A stretch of DNA of 64,000 bases from Actinomycetota bacterium. Its GTDB lineage: Bacteria > Actinomycetota > Thermoleophilia > Miltoncostaeales > Miltoncostaeaceae. The notes under the pieces are model-generated. The model saw only the letters and a list, made by a program, of their open reading frames with translations, had not been told where the DNA came from and searched no databases. The DNA lies in contig JACJWX010000010.1 of the NCBI GenBank assembly GCA_020636905.1, forward strand, positions 48,353 through 112,352. The letters are read 5' to 3'. Position numbers and translations under genes: made by a program. Shown in pieces: positions 43,550-52,120 of the stretch. The first letter of the stretch is position 1. Each line of letters begins with the position of its first letter.

Positions 43550-45664
43550 ATGAAGACACTCACCCGGACGCACGGCGTCCATTCCACAACCAGCTCCGGC
43601 GGCGCGCCCACGGTCGGCGCCGGTCCGGGCGCGCTGACCCGGATCTCGGGCCAGTGGTGGTCGTTCCTCGGGCTGCTCGCCGCGACCGCCATCCTCTATT
43701 TCTACGGGCTGACCGCCAACGGATACGCGAACGCGTTCTACTCGGCGGCCGTCCAGGCGGGCAGCGAGAGCTGGAAGGCCTTCTTCTACGGGTCGTCCGA
43801 CGCAGCCAACTTCATCACGGTCGACAAGACCCCGGCATCACTCTGGGTCATGGACCTGTCCGTGCGGATCTTCGGAGTCAACTCGTTCGCGATCCTCGCA
43901 CCCCAGGTGCTGATGGGCGTCGCGACCGTGGGCGTCGTGTACGCCACGGTGAAGCGCGGCTTCGGGCACGTGGCCGGGATGGTCGCCGGCGCGGTCATGG
44001 CGCTGACGCCCGTGGCCGTCCTGATGTTCCGGTTCAACAACCCCGACGCCCTGCTGACCCTGCTGATGGCAATCGCGGCGTACTCCACGCTTCGCGCGGT
44101 GGAGTCGGGCAGCCGGCGCTGGGTGCTGGCCATCGGGGCCCTCATCGGCCTGGCGTTCCTCACCAAGATGCTTCAGGCGTTCCTGGTGGTGCCGGCCTTC
44201 GCCCTGGCCTATGTGCTTGCTGCGCCGACCCCGCTGCGGCGGCGCATCGTTGACCTGGGGCTCGGACTCGCGGCGCTGGTGGCGTCCACCGGATGGTGGA
44301 TCGCCATCGTCGAGCTGGTTCCGGCGTCGATGCGGCCCTACATCGGTGGATCGCAGAACAACTCGATCCTCGAGCTGACCCTCGGCTACAACGGCCTCGG
44401 ACGCCTCAGCGGCAACGAGACCGGCTCGGTCGGGGGCGTTGGCGGTCCCGGCGGCGGAGGCCAATGGGGCAACACCGGCATCGGGCGGATGTTCAACGAC
44501 GCCATCGGCGGGCAGATCTCGTGGTTCATCCCCACGGCGCTGATCGCGCTCGCGGCAGGGATCTGGATCCATCGGCGGGCGCCGCGCACCGACTCCCAGC
44601 GGGCGGCCTACGTCATCTGGGGCGGTTGGCTGCTGGTCACCGGCCTCGTGTTCTCGTTCATGGCCGGCATCTTCCACGAGTACTACACCGTGGCACTCGC
44701 GCCGGCGATCGCCGCCCTCGTGGGCATGGGCGCCGGCGAAGCCTGGAAGCGCCGCGACACGACGCTCGGCTCGGCGATGCTCGCCGCCGGCACCGGCGTG
44801 GCGGCGATTTGGGGCTACGTGCTCCTGGGCCGCGTCTCCGGGCACTACGGATGGCTCGACCAGGCGGTGTTGCTGGTGGGTCTCGGCACGGCGATCGCAC
44901 TGGCACTCGGCCCCCGCATCACCACCCGCGCGGCGACGGTCGCCGCCTCGCTCGCGCTCGCCGCGAGTCTGGCCGGACCAACGGCGTACAGCATGACCAC
45001 GGTCTCGAACGCCTACTCGGGCAGCATCGTCACCGCGGGTCCCGCGAGCATGCGCGGCCCCGGCGGGATGGGCGGACCGGGCGGCCAGGGCGGACCCCCG
45101 AACGGGATGGCACCTCCCACCGGCATGGCGCCTCCCACCGGAACGGCCGGTGGCTTCGGTGGCCCGCCGTCAAGCACAGGTGCGACGCCCTCCACGGGTG
45201 GCCAGTCCGCGACGGGCGCGGCTCCCACCACGGGCGGCCAGTCCTCGTCCACCGGCGGCATGACCCAGAACGGCGGAGCCGGAGGGATGGGCGGGCTCCT
45301 GAGCGCCCAGACGCCGAGCAGTGAGGTGGTCCAGGCGCTGACCGAGAACAGCGATCAGTACACCTGGGTCGCAGCGGCGATCGGCAGCCAGAACGCCGCC
45401 GGTCTCCAGCTCGGAACCGGGAAGCCGGTCATGTCGATCGGAGGGTTCAACGGCAGCGATCCCGCCCCGAACCTCGCGCAGTTCCAGCAGTACGTCGCCA
45501 ACGGCCAGATCCACTACTTCGTCGCATCCAGCGGCGGACCCGGCGGCGGCGGTCCCGGTGGCAACACGAGTTCCGAGATCAACACCTGGGTGTCCAGCAA
45601 CTTCACCCAGGTGACCATCGGGAACTCGACGTTCTACGACCTGACCCAGCCGCTGAGTGGTTGA
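43550..45664 (+). CDS. GT39-type membrane glycosyltransferase (YkcB-like)
   Basis: 704 residues with about ten or eleven membrane helices. NGYANAFYSAAVQAGSESWKAFFYGSSDAANFITVDKTPASLWVMDLS is the first extracytoplasmic loop with the acidic motif of PMT/ArnT enzymes; it closely resembles B. subtilis YkcB from memory. A low-complexity Gly/Met/Pro/Thr stretch (about 500-580: GGMGGPGGQGGPPNG...) precedes a soluble C-terminal domain of about 115 residues. Such enzymes transfer sugars from polyprenyl-phosphate donors outside the membrane. Follows the kinase gene by 44 bp, so probably in one operon. Confidence 0.88.
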   Translation: MKTLTRTHGVHSTTSSGGAPTVGAGPGALTRISGQWWSFLGLLAATAILYFYGLTANGYANAFYSAAVQAGSESWKAFFYGSSDAANFITVDKTPASLWVMDLSVRIFGVNSFAILAPQVLMGVATVGVVYATVKRGFGHVAGMVAGAVMALTPVAVLMFRFNNPDALLTLLMAIAAYSTLRAVESGSRRWVLAIGALIGLAFLTKMLQAFLVVPAFALAYVLAAPTPLRRRIVDLGLGLAALVASTGWWIAIVELVPASMRPYIGGSQNNSILELTLGYNGLGRLSGNETGSVGGVGGPGGGGQWGNTGIGRMFNDAIGGQISWFIPTALIALAAGIWIHRRAPRTDSQRAAYVIWGGWLLVTGLVFSFMAGIFHEYYTVALAPAIAALVGMGAGEAWKRRDTTLGSAMLAAGTGVAAIWGYVLLGRVSGHYGWLDQAVLLVGLGTAIALALGPRITTRAATVAASLALAASLAGPTAYSMTTVSNAYSGSIVTAGPASMRGPGGMGGPGGQGGPPNGMAPPTGMAPPTGTAGGFGGPPSSTGATPSTGGQSATGAAPTTGGQSSSTGGMTQNGGAGGMGGLLSAQTPSSEVVQALTENSDQYTWVAAAIGSQNAAGLQLGTGKPVMSIGGFNGSDPAPNLAQFQQYVANGQIHYFVASSGGPGGGGPGGNTSSEINTWVSSNFTQVTIGNSTFYDLTQPLSG

Positions 45665-45674
45665 GGAGGCAGCC

Positions 45675-46952
45675 ATGACCGAACTCGACCACCACCGCGC
45701 CGGGCAGGACGACCTGCCCGGGCGGGACCCGGTCCTCGACGTGGTCATCCCCGTCTACAACGAGGAGGCCACGCTCGCGGCCTGCGTCCACCGGCTGGAC
45801 GCCCACCTGCGCGAGACCTACCCCTACCCGTTCGTCATCACCGTGGCGAACAACGCGAGCACCGACCGCACGGCCGACGTGGCCTTCGGCCTCGCGGAGG
45901 AGGTCGCCAACCTCAGGGTGGTCGACCTCGACCGGAAGGGGCGGGGCCGGGCGCTGAAGGCCGCATGGGAGTCATCCACGGCGGACGTGCTGGCGTACAT
46001 GGACGTCGACCTCTCGACGGACCTCGACGCCCTGTGGCCCCTGGTCGCGCCCCTGATGTCCGGGCATTCCGACCTTGCGATCGGCAGCCGCCTCAGCAGC
46101 ACCAGTCGGGTCGTGCGCCAGCCGTCACGGGAGATCATCAGCCGCGGCTACAACCTGCTGCTGCGGGTGGGGCTGGGGGTCGGATTCTCGGATGCCCAGT
46201 GCGGCTTCAAGGCGATACGGGCGGACGTGGCGCGGGAGTTGCTGCCACTCGTCGAGGACGATGCGTGGTTCTTCGACACGGAGCTGCTGGTGCTGGCCGA
46301 GCGCGCCCACCTCCGCATCCACGAAGTCCCGGTCGACTGGATGGACGACCCGGACTCGAGAGTCGACGTGACGCGGACGGCGATCGACGATCTGCGCGGC
46401 ATGTGGCGCATGCGACGGAGCATGAGGCGCCTGCGGCCGGACCTCGACCGCATCGCGGCGACGTTGGGCCGGGGCGTGTTCGGTGCCCCGCTCCTGCGCC
46501 AGATCGCACGGTTCGCCGGCGTCGGGATCGCCAGCACGGCGCTCCATCTGGCCGGCTTCGTGGCGCTCGTGTCGATGGGGATGGCCGGTCAGGTCGCAAA
46601 CGTGCTGGCCCTTGCCGTCGCGACCGTCGCGAACACCCAGGCGAACCGCACGTTCACGTTCGGTGCGCGAGAGGAACACGCGCTGCGTCATCACGCGGAG
46701 GGCTTCGTGCTCGCCGCACTCACCTGGCTCATGACCGCGGTGAGCCTGGGTGCCGTCCAGGCCCTTGTGCGGTCCCCCGACACCATCCTGTCGACGGTCG
46801 GGGTCGCCGTCGGCGCGGCGCTGTCCGTGGTGATTCGTTTCCTTGCGATGCGACGCTGGGCGCCATCGGAAGGGGCGACCGGCGGCCCGTTTCCCGGTGT
46901 CCCGACGGTGCCGCGTGAGCGCGGAGGCGAGGTCGTCCGACACTCCGGATGA
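45675..46952 (+). CDS. GT2 glycosyltransferase fused to GtrA domain (YkcC-like)
   Basis: 425 residues. N-terminal GT2 domain with LDVVIPVYNEEATLAACV, the DVDLSTDLDAL metal-binding Asp cluster and GFKAIRADVARELLPLVEDDAWFFDTELL, as in dolichol-phosphate mannosyl/glucosyl synthases; C-terminal GtrA membrane domain of four helices (about 280-400: RFAGVGIASTALHLAGFVALV ... ANTQANRTFTF). It should make and help flip the polyprenyl-phosphate sugar used by the GT39 enzyme. ATG 45675 has GAGGAGG upstream; the in-frame GTG at 45657 overlaps the previous stop. Confidence 0.9.
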   Translation: MTELDHHRAGQDDLPGRDPVLDVVIPVYNEEATLAACVHRLDAHLRETYPYPFVITVANNASTDRTADVAFGLAEEVANLRVVDLDRKGRGRALKAAWESSTADVLAYMDVDLSTDLDALWPLVAPLMSGHSDLAIGSRLSSTSRVVRQPSREIISRGYNLLLRVGLGVGFSDAQCGFKAIRADVARELLPLVEDDAWFFDTELLVLAERAHLRIHEVPVDWMDDPDSRVDVTRTAIDDLRGMWRMRRSMRRLRPDLDRIAATLGRGVFGAPLLRQIARFAGVGIASTALHLAGFVALVSMGMAGQVANVLALAVATVANTQANRTFTFGAREEHALRHHAEGFVLAALTWLMTAVSLGAVQALVRSPDTILSTVGVAVGAALSVVIRFLAMRRWAPSEGATGGPFPGVPTVPRERGGEVVRHSG

Positions 46953-47002
46953 CCCGGTGGGGCAACCCCGGCCCGCGCGCCGGGCGCACCCACGAGGCGG
47001 GC

Positions 47003-47593
47003 TCAGCGGAGCAACGCCCGGCTGATCACGAGGGTCATGTCCTTCACGTAGCGCTCCTGGCTCAGGCCACATTCGCGGGTCAGCTCCCGCCAGGGGCCGG
47101 GCAGGGTCAGCGCGTGGAATACGTCAGAGGCACGCTCCGCCGACCAGTGGTCGGCCAGTTCGCCCATCGCCGCGAGCCGGTCGACCAGTCGCCGATGCAC
47201 GCCGTGGCGGAACGTGAGCCGATCACGCCATGCCTGGCCGAGCGCCTCGTCGTGGTACTGCGCGCCCTCCAGCATCTGCGCCACCGCGTCGATGCCCGCG
47301 TTGAAGCGGGCGTGGAGCTCCATCGTCCGGCGGATCAGCTCCAACCCGTTCTGCGCGGCCATCACGTGTTCGAGTGACGGCCCGAGCTGGAGCTGCTCGT
47401 CCATCCGCCGGACGAGCGCGAGCAGCAGCCCGGTGCGATCACCGAAGTGGAGATAGACGGCCTGACGCGACACCCGTGCGCGCGCGGCGACGTGCCCCAG
47501 CGTCAGCGACGCCCCGCGTTCGGCCACCTCGGCACGAGCGGCGTCGAGGATGCGCTCCCGCGTCGTGGCATCTCCGCCTGCGCTACTTGACAC
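47003..47593 (-). CDS. TetR family regulator
   Basis: 196 residues. N-terminal helix-turn-helix TTRERILDAARAEVAERGASLTLGHVAARARVSRQAVYLHFGDRTGLLLALV; the C-terminal ligand domain has no recognised subclass. GTG at 47593 is supported by GGAGG 8 nt upstream, better than the longer ATG start at 47626. Divergent from the hydrolase gene; one of two operator-like repeats covers its own start region, pointing to autorepression and control of the hydrolase. Confidence 0.88.
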   Translation of the reverse strand: MSSSAGGDATTRERILDAARAEVAERGASLTLGHVAARARVSRQAVYLHFGDRTGLLLALVRRMDEQLQLGPSLEHVMAAQNGLELIRRTMELHARFNAGIDAVAQMLEGAQYHDEALGQAWRDRLTFRHGVHRRLVDRLAAMGELADHWSAERASDVFHALTLPGPWRELTRECGLSQERYVKDMTLVISRALLR

Positions 47594-47601
47594 GCTGTAA
47601 A
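47587..47601. promoter_or_regulatory. TetR operator-like site 1
   Basis: TTGACACGCTGTAAA, matching site 2 (TTTACACCGTGTAAA) at 12 of 15 positions, overlapping the tetR-type start codon. Centre-to-centre distance 45 bp. Confidence 0.6.
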
Positions 47602-47631
47602 CCTCCGGGGTTTGATGACTCCGCACCTGAC

Positions 47632-47646
47632 TTTACACCGTGTAAA
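47632..47646. promoter_or_regulatory. TetR operator-like site 2
   Basis: TTTACAC-C-GTGTAAA, perfect 7-bp arms around one base, 16 bp before the hydrolase ATG. AT-rich in an otherwise GC-rich region. Confidence 0.7.
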
Positions 47647-47661
47647 CGTGAGGAGTTCGCC

Positions 47662-48594
47662 ATGGAATCGATTGCAGCGTTCGAGCGGGCACAGCGCCAT
47701 ACCCTCGACCACTGGGAGATCGCCGCCCGGTCGGAGCGGGTTCCGGTCGACCACATCGCGCGGTCCGCGCACGTGCTGGTCGCCGGGGCCGGGCCGCCGC
47801 TGGTGATGGTGAACGGCATCGGCGTCCCCGGAGCCATGTTCGCGCCGCTGATGGCCCACCTTCGGACCCGCCATCGCCTCTACGTGGTGGACCTGCCCGG
47901 ATACGGACTCAGCGACGCAGATCGCGGGTTCCCGTCGCACTTCCGGACCGCCCACGTGGCGTTCCTGCGCCAGGTGCTCGACGGACTCGGTCTCGCCAGG
48001 CCGCAGCTGCTGGCGAACTCGTTGGGCGCGTTGATCGGATTCTGGCTGGCGCTGGAACACCCGGAACGGCTCGCCGCGATCACCGCGGTGGGCTGCCCGG
48101 CCATCACCATGGGCACCTCCGCCCCGCTGCCGATGCGACTGCTCTCCGTCCCCGGTCTGGGCGCGGTGCTCGCCCGGGCGAATCCCCCGTCGATGTGCCA
48201 GGTGCACGCCCTCGCGCGCATGGTCGGCGAGCACCCCCTGCCGCCGACCATCCCGGAACTGCTCGTGACGGCACAGCGCACGCCGGCCTATCGGACGATG
48301 TTCCGCTCCAGCCTGCGCGAGCTGCTGCGGGCGACCGGGCCCAACCCCCGTCACGCATTGCCGGCCGGCGAGCTTTCCCGCGTCGCCGTCCCGGTACGCC
48401 TCATCCTGGGCGATCGCGATCCCATGGGCGACGTGACGGTGGGCCGCGCCATCGCACGGACCGCACCCGGGGGAACCCTTCACGTGGTTGCCGGTGGACA
48501 CGCGCCGTGGCTCGACTCCCCCGCGGCGGTGGCCGACGCGGCGGGGGTTGACACGGGCCGTGCGAGGCACGAATCTACAACCAGATGGTTATAG
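47662..48594 (+). CDS. alpha/beta hydrolase
   Basis: 310 residues. Oxyanion region VNGIGVPGAMFAPLM, nucleophile elbow ANSLGALIGF (Ser after Asn instead of the usual G-x-S-x-G first Gly), acid in LILGDRDPMGD and base in VVAGGHAPWLD. AGGAG lies 6 nt before the ATG. Esterase, lipase or C-C hydrolase cannot be separated from sequence. Under probable TetR control, hence likely to act on the molecule the regulator senses. Its last 10 bp overlap the next gene. Confidence 0.87.
   Translation: MESIAAFERAQRHTLDHWEIAARSERVPVDHIARSAHVLVAGAGPPLVMVNGIGVPGAMFAPLMAHLRTRHRLYVVDLPGYGLSDADRGFPSHFRTAHVAFLRQVLDGLGLARPQLLANSLGALIGFWLALEHPERLAAITAVGCPAITMGTSAPLPMRLLSVPGLGAVLARANPPSMCQVHALARMVGEHPLPPTIPELLVTAQRTPAYRTMFRSSLRELLRATGPNPRHALPAGELSRVAVPVRLILGDRDPMGDVTVGRAIARTAPGGTLHVVAGGHAPWLDSPAAVADAAGVDTGRARHESTTRWL
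48575..48594. promoter_or_regulatory. palindrome over the second ArsR start codon
   Basis: Arms CTACAACCA and TGGTTATAG (8 of 9 pairs) around GA; the ATG at 48585 lies inside. TTGACA at 48548-48553 with GAATCT 17 nt later suggests a promoter inside the hydrolase 3' end. Same design as the palindrome at 25.96 kb. Confidence 0.6.
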
Positions 48595-48932
48595 ATCAAT
48601 CCCCACCGGAAACGCTGGACCGCATCTTCCATGCGCTCGCGAACGAGACCCGCCGCGACATCGTGCGCCGGGCGGTGGCCGGCGACGAGTCGGTGTCAGG
48701 TCTCGCCCGGCAGTACGACATGAGCGTGACGGCGGTCCAGAAGCACGTGACCGTGCTCGAGGACGCCGGGCTGGTGAGCAAGCAGCGCCGCGGCCGTGAA
48801 CAGATCGTCACGACACGACCGGCGGGCCTCGATGAGGCCCGCACCGCGCTCGACGAACTCGCCGAGCTCTGGCGTGGCCGCCTCGAACGGTTCGAGGCGA
48901 TCCTTGGAACGACGACAGAAAGCGACACCTGA
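48585..48932 (+). CDS. ArsR family transcriptional regulator
   Basis: 115 residues: DRIFHALANETRRDIVRRAVAGDESVSGLARQYDMSVTAVQKHVTVLEDAGLVSKQRRGREQ covers the winged helix-turn-helix, followed by a helix with WRGRLERFEAIL. No metal-binding cysteines. Second of two regulators of the SRPBCC-linked kind in the window; the two proteins share only the general pattern. Stop overlaps the SRPBCC start by one base (TGATG). Confidence 0.88.
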   Translation: MVIDQSPPETLDRIFHALANETRRDIVRRAVAGDESVSGLARQYDMSVTAVQKHVTVLEDAGLVSKQRRGREQIVTTRPAGLDEARTALDELAELWRGRLERFEAILGTTTESDT

Positions 48933-49429
48933 TGCCCGTCATCGAAATCGTGAAGGACCTGGACCGCCACGCGCTGATCGTGGTGACCGAGTACGCGGCC
49001 TCCCCGGCCCACCTCTGGCAGCTCTGGTCTGATCCACGCAAACTGGAGAAGTGGTGGGGACCGCCCGGCTACCCGGCCACGGTCACCCGGTACGAACTGC
49101 ACCCTGGAGGGGAGGTCCGGTACCACATGACGAGCCCCGAGGGCGAGCGATACCACGGCGGATGGCGGGTGCTGGCGGTCGAACCGGACGCACATCTCCA
49201 GGTCGAGGACTTCTTCGCCGACGCCGACGGCAACGAGGACACGTCGATGCCCGCCGGAATGATGGACGTGTCCATCACCTCGATCGATGACGGCACGACG
49301 CGCATGGTGATCGAGTCCACCCATCCGGACGCCGAGTCGCTGCAGAAGGTGCTGGACATGGGTATGGAGGAAGGCATTCGTGCCGCGGCGGGCCAGATCG
49401 ACGACCTGCTCGCGGAGATCGCCGGCTGA
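48932..49429 (+). CDS. SRPBCC/AHSA1 family protein
   Basis: 165 residues with the activator-of-Hsp90-homologue-1-like pattern: VVTEYAASPAHLWQLWSDPRKLEKWWGPPGYPATVTRYELHPGGEVRYHM, GGWRVLAVEPDAHLQVEDFF, TRMVIESTHPDAESLQKVLDMGMEEGIRAAAGQ. The WWGPPG motif is very typical. Ligand unknown. Coupled to the ArsR gene; ends 12 bp before the convergent membrane protein gene. Confidence 0.88.
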   Translation: MPVIEIVKDLDRHALIVVTEYAASPAHLWQLWSDPRKLEKWWGPPGYPATVTRYELHPGGEVRYHMTSPEGERYHGGWRVLAVEPDAHLQVEDFFADADGNEDTSMPAGMMDVSITSIDDGTTRMVIESTHPDAESLQKVLDMGMEEGIRAAAGQIDDLLAEIAG

Positions 49430-49441
49430 GGATGCCCGCGG

Positions 49442-50212
49442 TCAGTGCCCCGACTCGGCGGCCGGCCTCGACCGGTCGCCGTCACGTCGGGCCGATTCGC
49501 TCACCAGGGTGACCTGGAACGTCAGACCGCAGATACCGCAGGTGGTCGACGCAGGAGGGGCAGCGGGGCCGACGTCGATCGGGGCTCCGCACACCGGGCA
49601 GTACCGCACGTCCGCCGCCAGGCGACCGGGCGGGGCAGGCTCGGACACGGCGCGGAACCCCGAGAACCGCGAGAGCACCGGCAGCAGCAGCGTCACCGCC
49701 GCCACGAGCACCGCCAGGACGCCGATCAGACGTGCGTACCCGGGGGTGTCCATGTCGAACCACAGCGCCACGATGATGGCGAGTGCCAGGAGGCCGATCA
49801 GAAGGTCCGCGACCGCGGGCAGCCAGCGCAGCCGTGCCAGCGGCGGGAGCAATCCGAGGGAAGACACGAGCGTGAGCGCGGCCGCGGCGACCAGGAGGGT
49901 CCCCATGAGCTTGTACCAGCGCTCGCCGCCCGGCTCGGTCCACACCAGGACGGTCAGAAGCGCGAACCCCGACGCGCCGGCCACGGCACCGATCGCCGGA
50001 GCCGGCCAGCGAACGCGCAGACGGATGGCGGGCGCGTTGACGAGGACGCTGAGCATCGCAGCCGACACCAGGAAGCTCGTCCCGAGCACCTTGCCCTGGG
50101 TTTCACCGAAGCGACCGGGAGCGAGCAGGGCCCAGATCCCCAGCACCGCGTTGACCAGCACCGACACCACGAACAGACGGAGCAGCATCCGGGTTGGTGT
50201 CTGAGCCTTCAT
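49442..50212 (-). CDS. membrane protein with C-terminal zinc ribbon
   Basis: 256 residues with about seven hydrophobic segments between 10 and 185, then a soluble tail carrying a zinc ribbon (VRYCPVCGAPIDVG ... STTCGICGLTFQVTL). The tail also ends in a charged segment (SESARRDGDRSRP). No family recognised; might be a membrane-anchored sensor or scaffold. Start is ambiguous: ATG 50212 or GTG 50215, both close to a GAGGG stretch. Confidence 0.65.
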   Translation of the reverse strand: MKAQTPTRMLLRLFVVSVLVNAVLGIWALLAPGRFGETQGKVLGTSFLVSAAMLSVLVNAPAIRLRVRWPAPAIGAVAGASGFALLTVLVWTEPGGERWYKLMGTLLVAAAALTLVSSLGLLPPLARLRWLPAVADLLIGLLALAIIVALWFDMDTPGYARLIGVLAVLVAAVTLLLPVLSRFSGFRAVSEPAPPGRLAADVRYCPVCGAPIDVGPAAPPASTTCGICGLTFQVTLVSESARRDGDRSRPAAESGH

Positions 50213-50303
50213 CACCCTCAGCTTCCACCCGGGACCGGTGTCCCGTCATCTGGCGAACGTCCCCCACGGCGGGCGCGTCAGTACCCGCGCCACCGGGGAC
50301 GGT

Positions 50304-51227
50304 TCACGGCGGATCGGCGGCGGTCACGGGCCAGGCCCCTTCGCGGGTGCAGACCATGGCCGCAAACCGCACGGCGGCGTGGAGTGCCTCACGGCGCTCC
50401 GCACCGCGCACCAGACCGGCCAGCAACGTCCCTGCAAACGCGTCTCCGGCGCCGGTGGTGTCCACCACCGGGCCCGGCGGCGCCGCCGCCGGGACGGCGA
50501 TGGCCGCCTCGCTCGCGCGGGACCAGACCGCGCCCTCCGCGCCCAGCTTCACGACGACGTCGACGAACCCGCGGGCGTGGAGTGCCTCGGCGATGCCGGC
50601 TGCGTCGGCCGAGCCGGTCAGCACCGCCCCCTCGTCACGATTCAGGATCATCATCTCCGCACCCGCCAGTGCCGCGAGCAACCACTCGGCCCCCGCGTCG
50701 GCGATGAGGGCCGCCGAGGCGGGGTCGACCGAGACCGCCACGCCGGCCGCGAGCGCCATCGCGAGGGTCGCCAGGCCTGCCTCGCGGCTCCCGGGATGCA
50801 GGACCGTGTAGCCGGAGAGGTGCAGCAGCGCGGTGTCGGGGTGCAGTCGCACCGGCTCCAGGACGTCGTTCGCGCCGTGGCCGGGCAGCATCGACCGCTC
50901 GGCGCTCGCATCCACGAGCACCACGCAGGTGCCCGTGGGCGTCCCATCCCGCGCCGTCTGAACGGCCGTGCGCACGCCACACGTCCGCAGCGCTTCGAGC
51001 GCCGTGCGGCCGAACGCGTCGTCGCCGACGCAGCCATGGAACGTGACGTCCGCCCCCGCGACTCCCGCCCACGCGGCGCAGTTGGCGCCGGCCCCGCCGG
51101 GCCGGCTGTCGATCAGCGCCGGTGTGTCGCTTCCGATGGCGAGCGGCCGCTGGTGCCGCGCGACGACGTCCAGCATGACGTCGCCGAGCACCGCCAGAGC
51201 GCCCGGGGACCGGCGTGGATCACTCAC
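50304..51227 (-). CDS. psuK: PfkB family kinase, probable pseudouridine kinase
   Basis: 307 residues in the ribokinase fold: VLGDVMLDVVARH at the N terminus, PGGAGANCAAWAGVAGADVTFHGCVGDDAFG (sugar-binding GG motif) and VVDTTGAGDAFAGTLLAGL with the catalytic Asp. GTG start overlaps the psuG stop (GTGA). Next to psuG it would phosphorylate pseudouridine to pseudouridine 5'-phosphate. Without that neighbour a general sugar or nucleoside kinase would be equally plausible. Confidence 0.85.
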   Translation of the reverse strand: MSDPRRSPGALAVLGDVMLDVVARHQRPLAIGSDTPALIDSRPGGAGANCAAWAGVAGADVTFHGCVGDDAFGRTALEALRTCGVRTAVQTARDGTPTGTCVVLVDASAERSMLPGHGANDVLEPVRLHPDTALLHLSGYTVLHPGSREAGLATLAMALAAGVAVSVDPASAALIADAGAEWLLAALAGAEMMILNRDEGAVLTGSADAAGIAEALHARGFVDVVVKLGAEGAVWSRASEAAIAVPAAAPPGPVVDTTGAGDAFAGTLLAGLVRGAERREALHAAVRFAAMVCTREGAWPVTAADPP

Positions 51228-52120
51228 ATCGCCGCGGCGATCCTGGCCGCCAGCTCGGCGTTCCGTACCGCGAGGCGCCGGTTGATCCGGACGCTGGCCC
51301 CGTCGCTTCGGCTGTGGAACCACTCGAGCATGAACGGGGTGAGGTCCTTCCCCGTGATCCCCTGCTCGGCCGCAGCCGCCAGTGATTCTTTGAGGAGCCG
51401 GTCGTGCACGCCCGGATCCATCTGTTCGTTGGCCGGAAGGGGTTGGGCGACGAGCGTCGCCTGCGGGAGATCGAGCCGCGCCTGCGCGCGTGCGGCGGCG
51501 ACCACCTCCTGCTGGGTGTCCACCCGCCACGGGGCGGCGAACCCGGAGTCCCGGAGGTAGAAGCCCGGGAACCGGTCGGATCCGAACACGAGCACCGGCA
51601 CCGAGTAGGTCTCGAGCCGCTCCAGGGTGGCCCCGACGTCCAGGATGGACTTCACGCCGGCGCACACCACGACCACGGGAATGCTCCCGAGGGCCTGCAG
51701 GTCGGCCGATTCGTCGAAGTTCTCGGACGCTCCCCGGTGCACACCGCCGATACCACCGGTGGCGAACACGCTGATCCCGGCGAGGCGGGCGAAGTGGGCG
51801 GTGCTGGCCACCGTCGTGGCCGCGTTCATGCGCTTCGCGACGACCATCGGCAGATCGCGCAGGCTCGCCTTCACCACGTCGTCCCGGGCGGCGATCTGTT
51901 CCCGCTCGCGCACGGAGAGCCCGACGTGAACCGTGCCGTCGAGGATGGCGATCGTGGCGGGCACCGCGCCCTGCTCGCGCACGGCCTGCTCGAGTTCGTC
52001 GGCCACCTCGAGGTTCTGCGGCCACGGCAACCCGTGGGCGATGATCGTGGATTCCAGCGCGACCACCGCGTTTCCGGCGTGCAGCGCGGCGTCGACCTCG
52101 TCGCTGATCCGGAGGCTCAC
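51224..52120 (-). CDS. psuG: pseudouridine-5'-phosphate glycosidase
   Basis: 298 residues. Splits the C-C bond of pseudouridine 5'-phosphate to uracil and ribose-5-phosphate. Family hallmarks: VVALESTIIAHGLPWPQNLEVA, ILDGTVHVGLS, KASLRDLPMVVAKRMNAATTVASTAHFARLAGISVFATGGIGGVHRGASENFDESADL, and PNEQMDP-like PANEQMDPGVHDRLL. GTG start overlaps the preceding ALDH-like stop. Length typical. Uracil would need separate disposal; no such genes are in the window. Confidence 0.95.
   Translation of the reverse strand: MSLRISDEVDAALHAGNAVVALESTIIAHGLPWPQNLEVADELEQAVREQGAVPATIAILDGTVHVGLSVREREQIAARDDVVKASLRDLPMVVAKRMNAATTVASTAHFARLAGISVFATGGIGGVHRGASENFDESADLQALGSIPVVVVCAGVKSILDVGATLERLETYSVPVLVFGSDRFPGFYLRDSGFAAPWRVDTQQEVVAAARAQARLDLPQATLVAQPLPANEQMDPGVHDRLLKESLAAAAEQGITGKDLTPFMLEWFHSRSDGASVRINRRLAVRNAELAARIAAAM

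Noticed and set aside
43550..45664. Collagen-like or silk-like structural protein because of the Gly-Pro-Met-rich stretch
   Set aside because: The stretch is an insert of about 80 residues inside a typical GT39 membrane enzyme.
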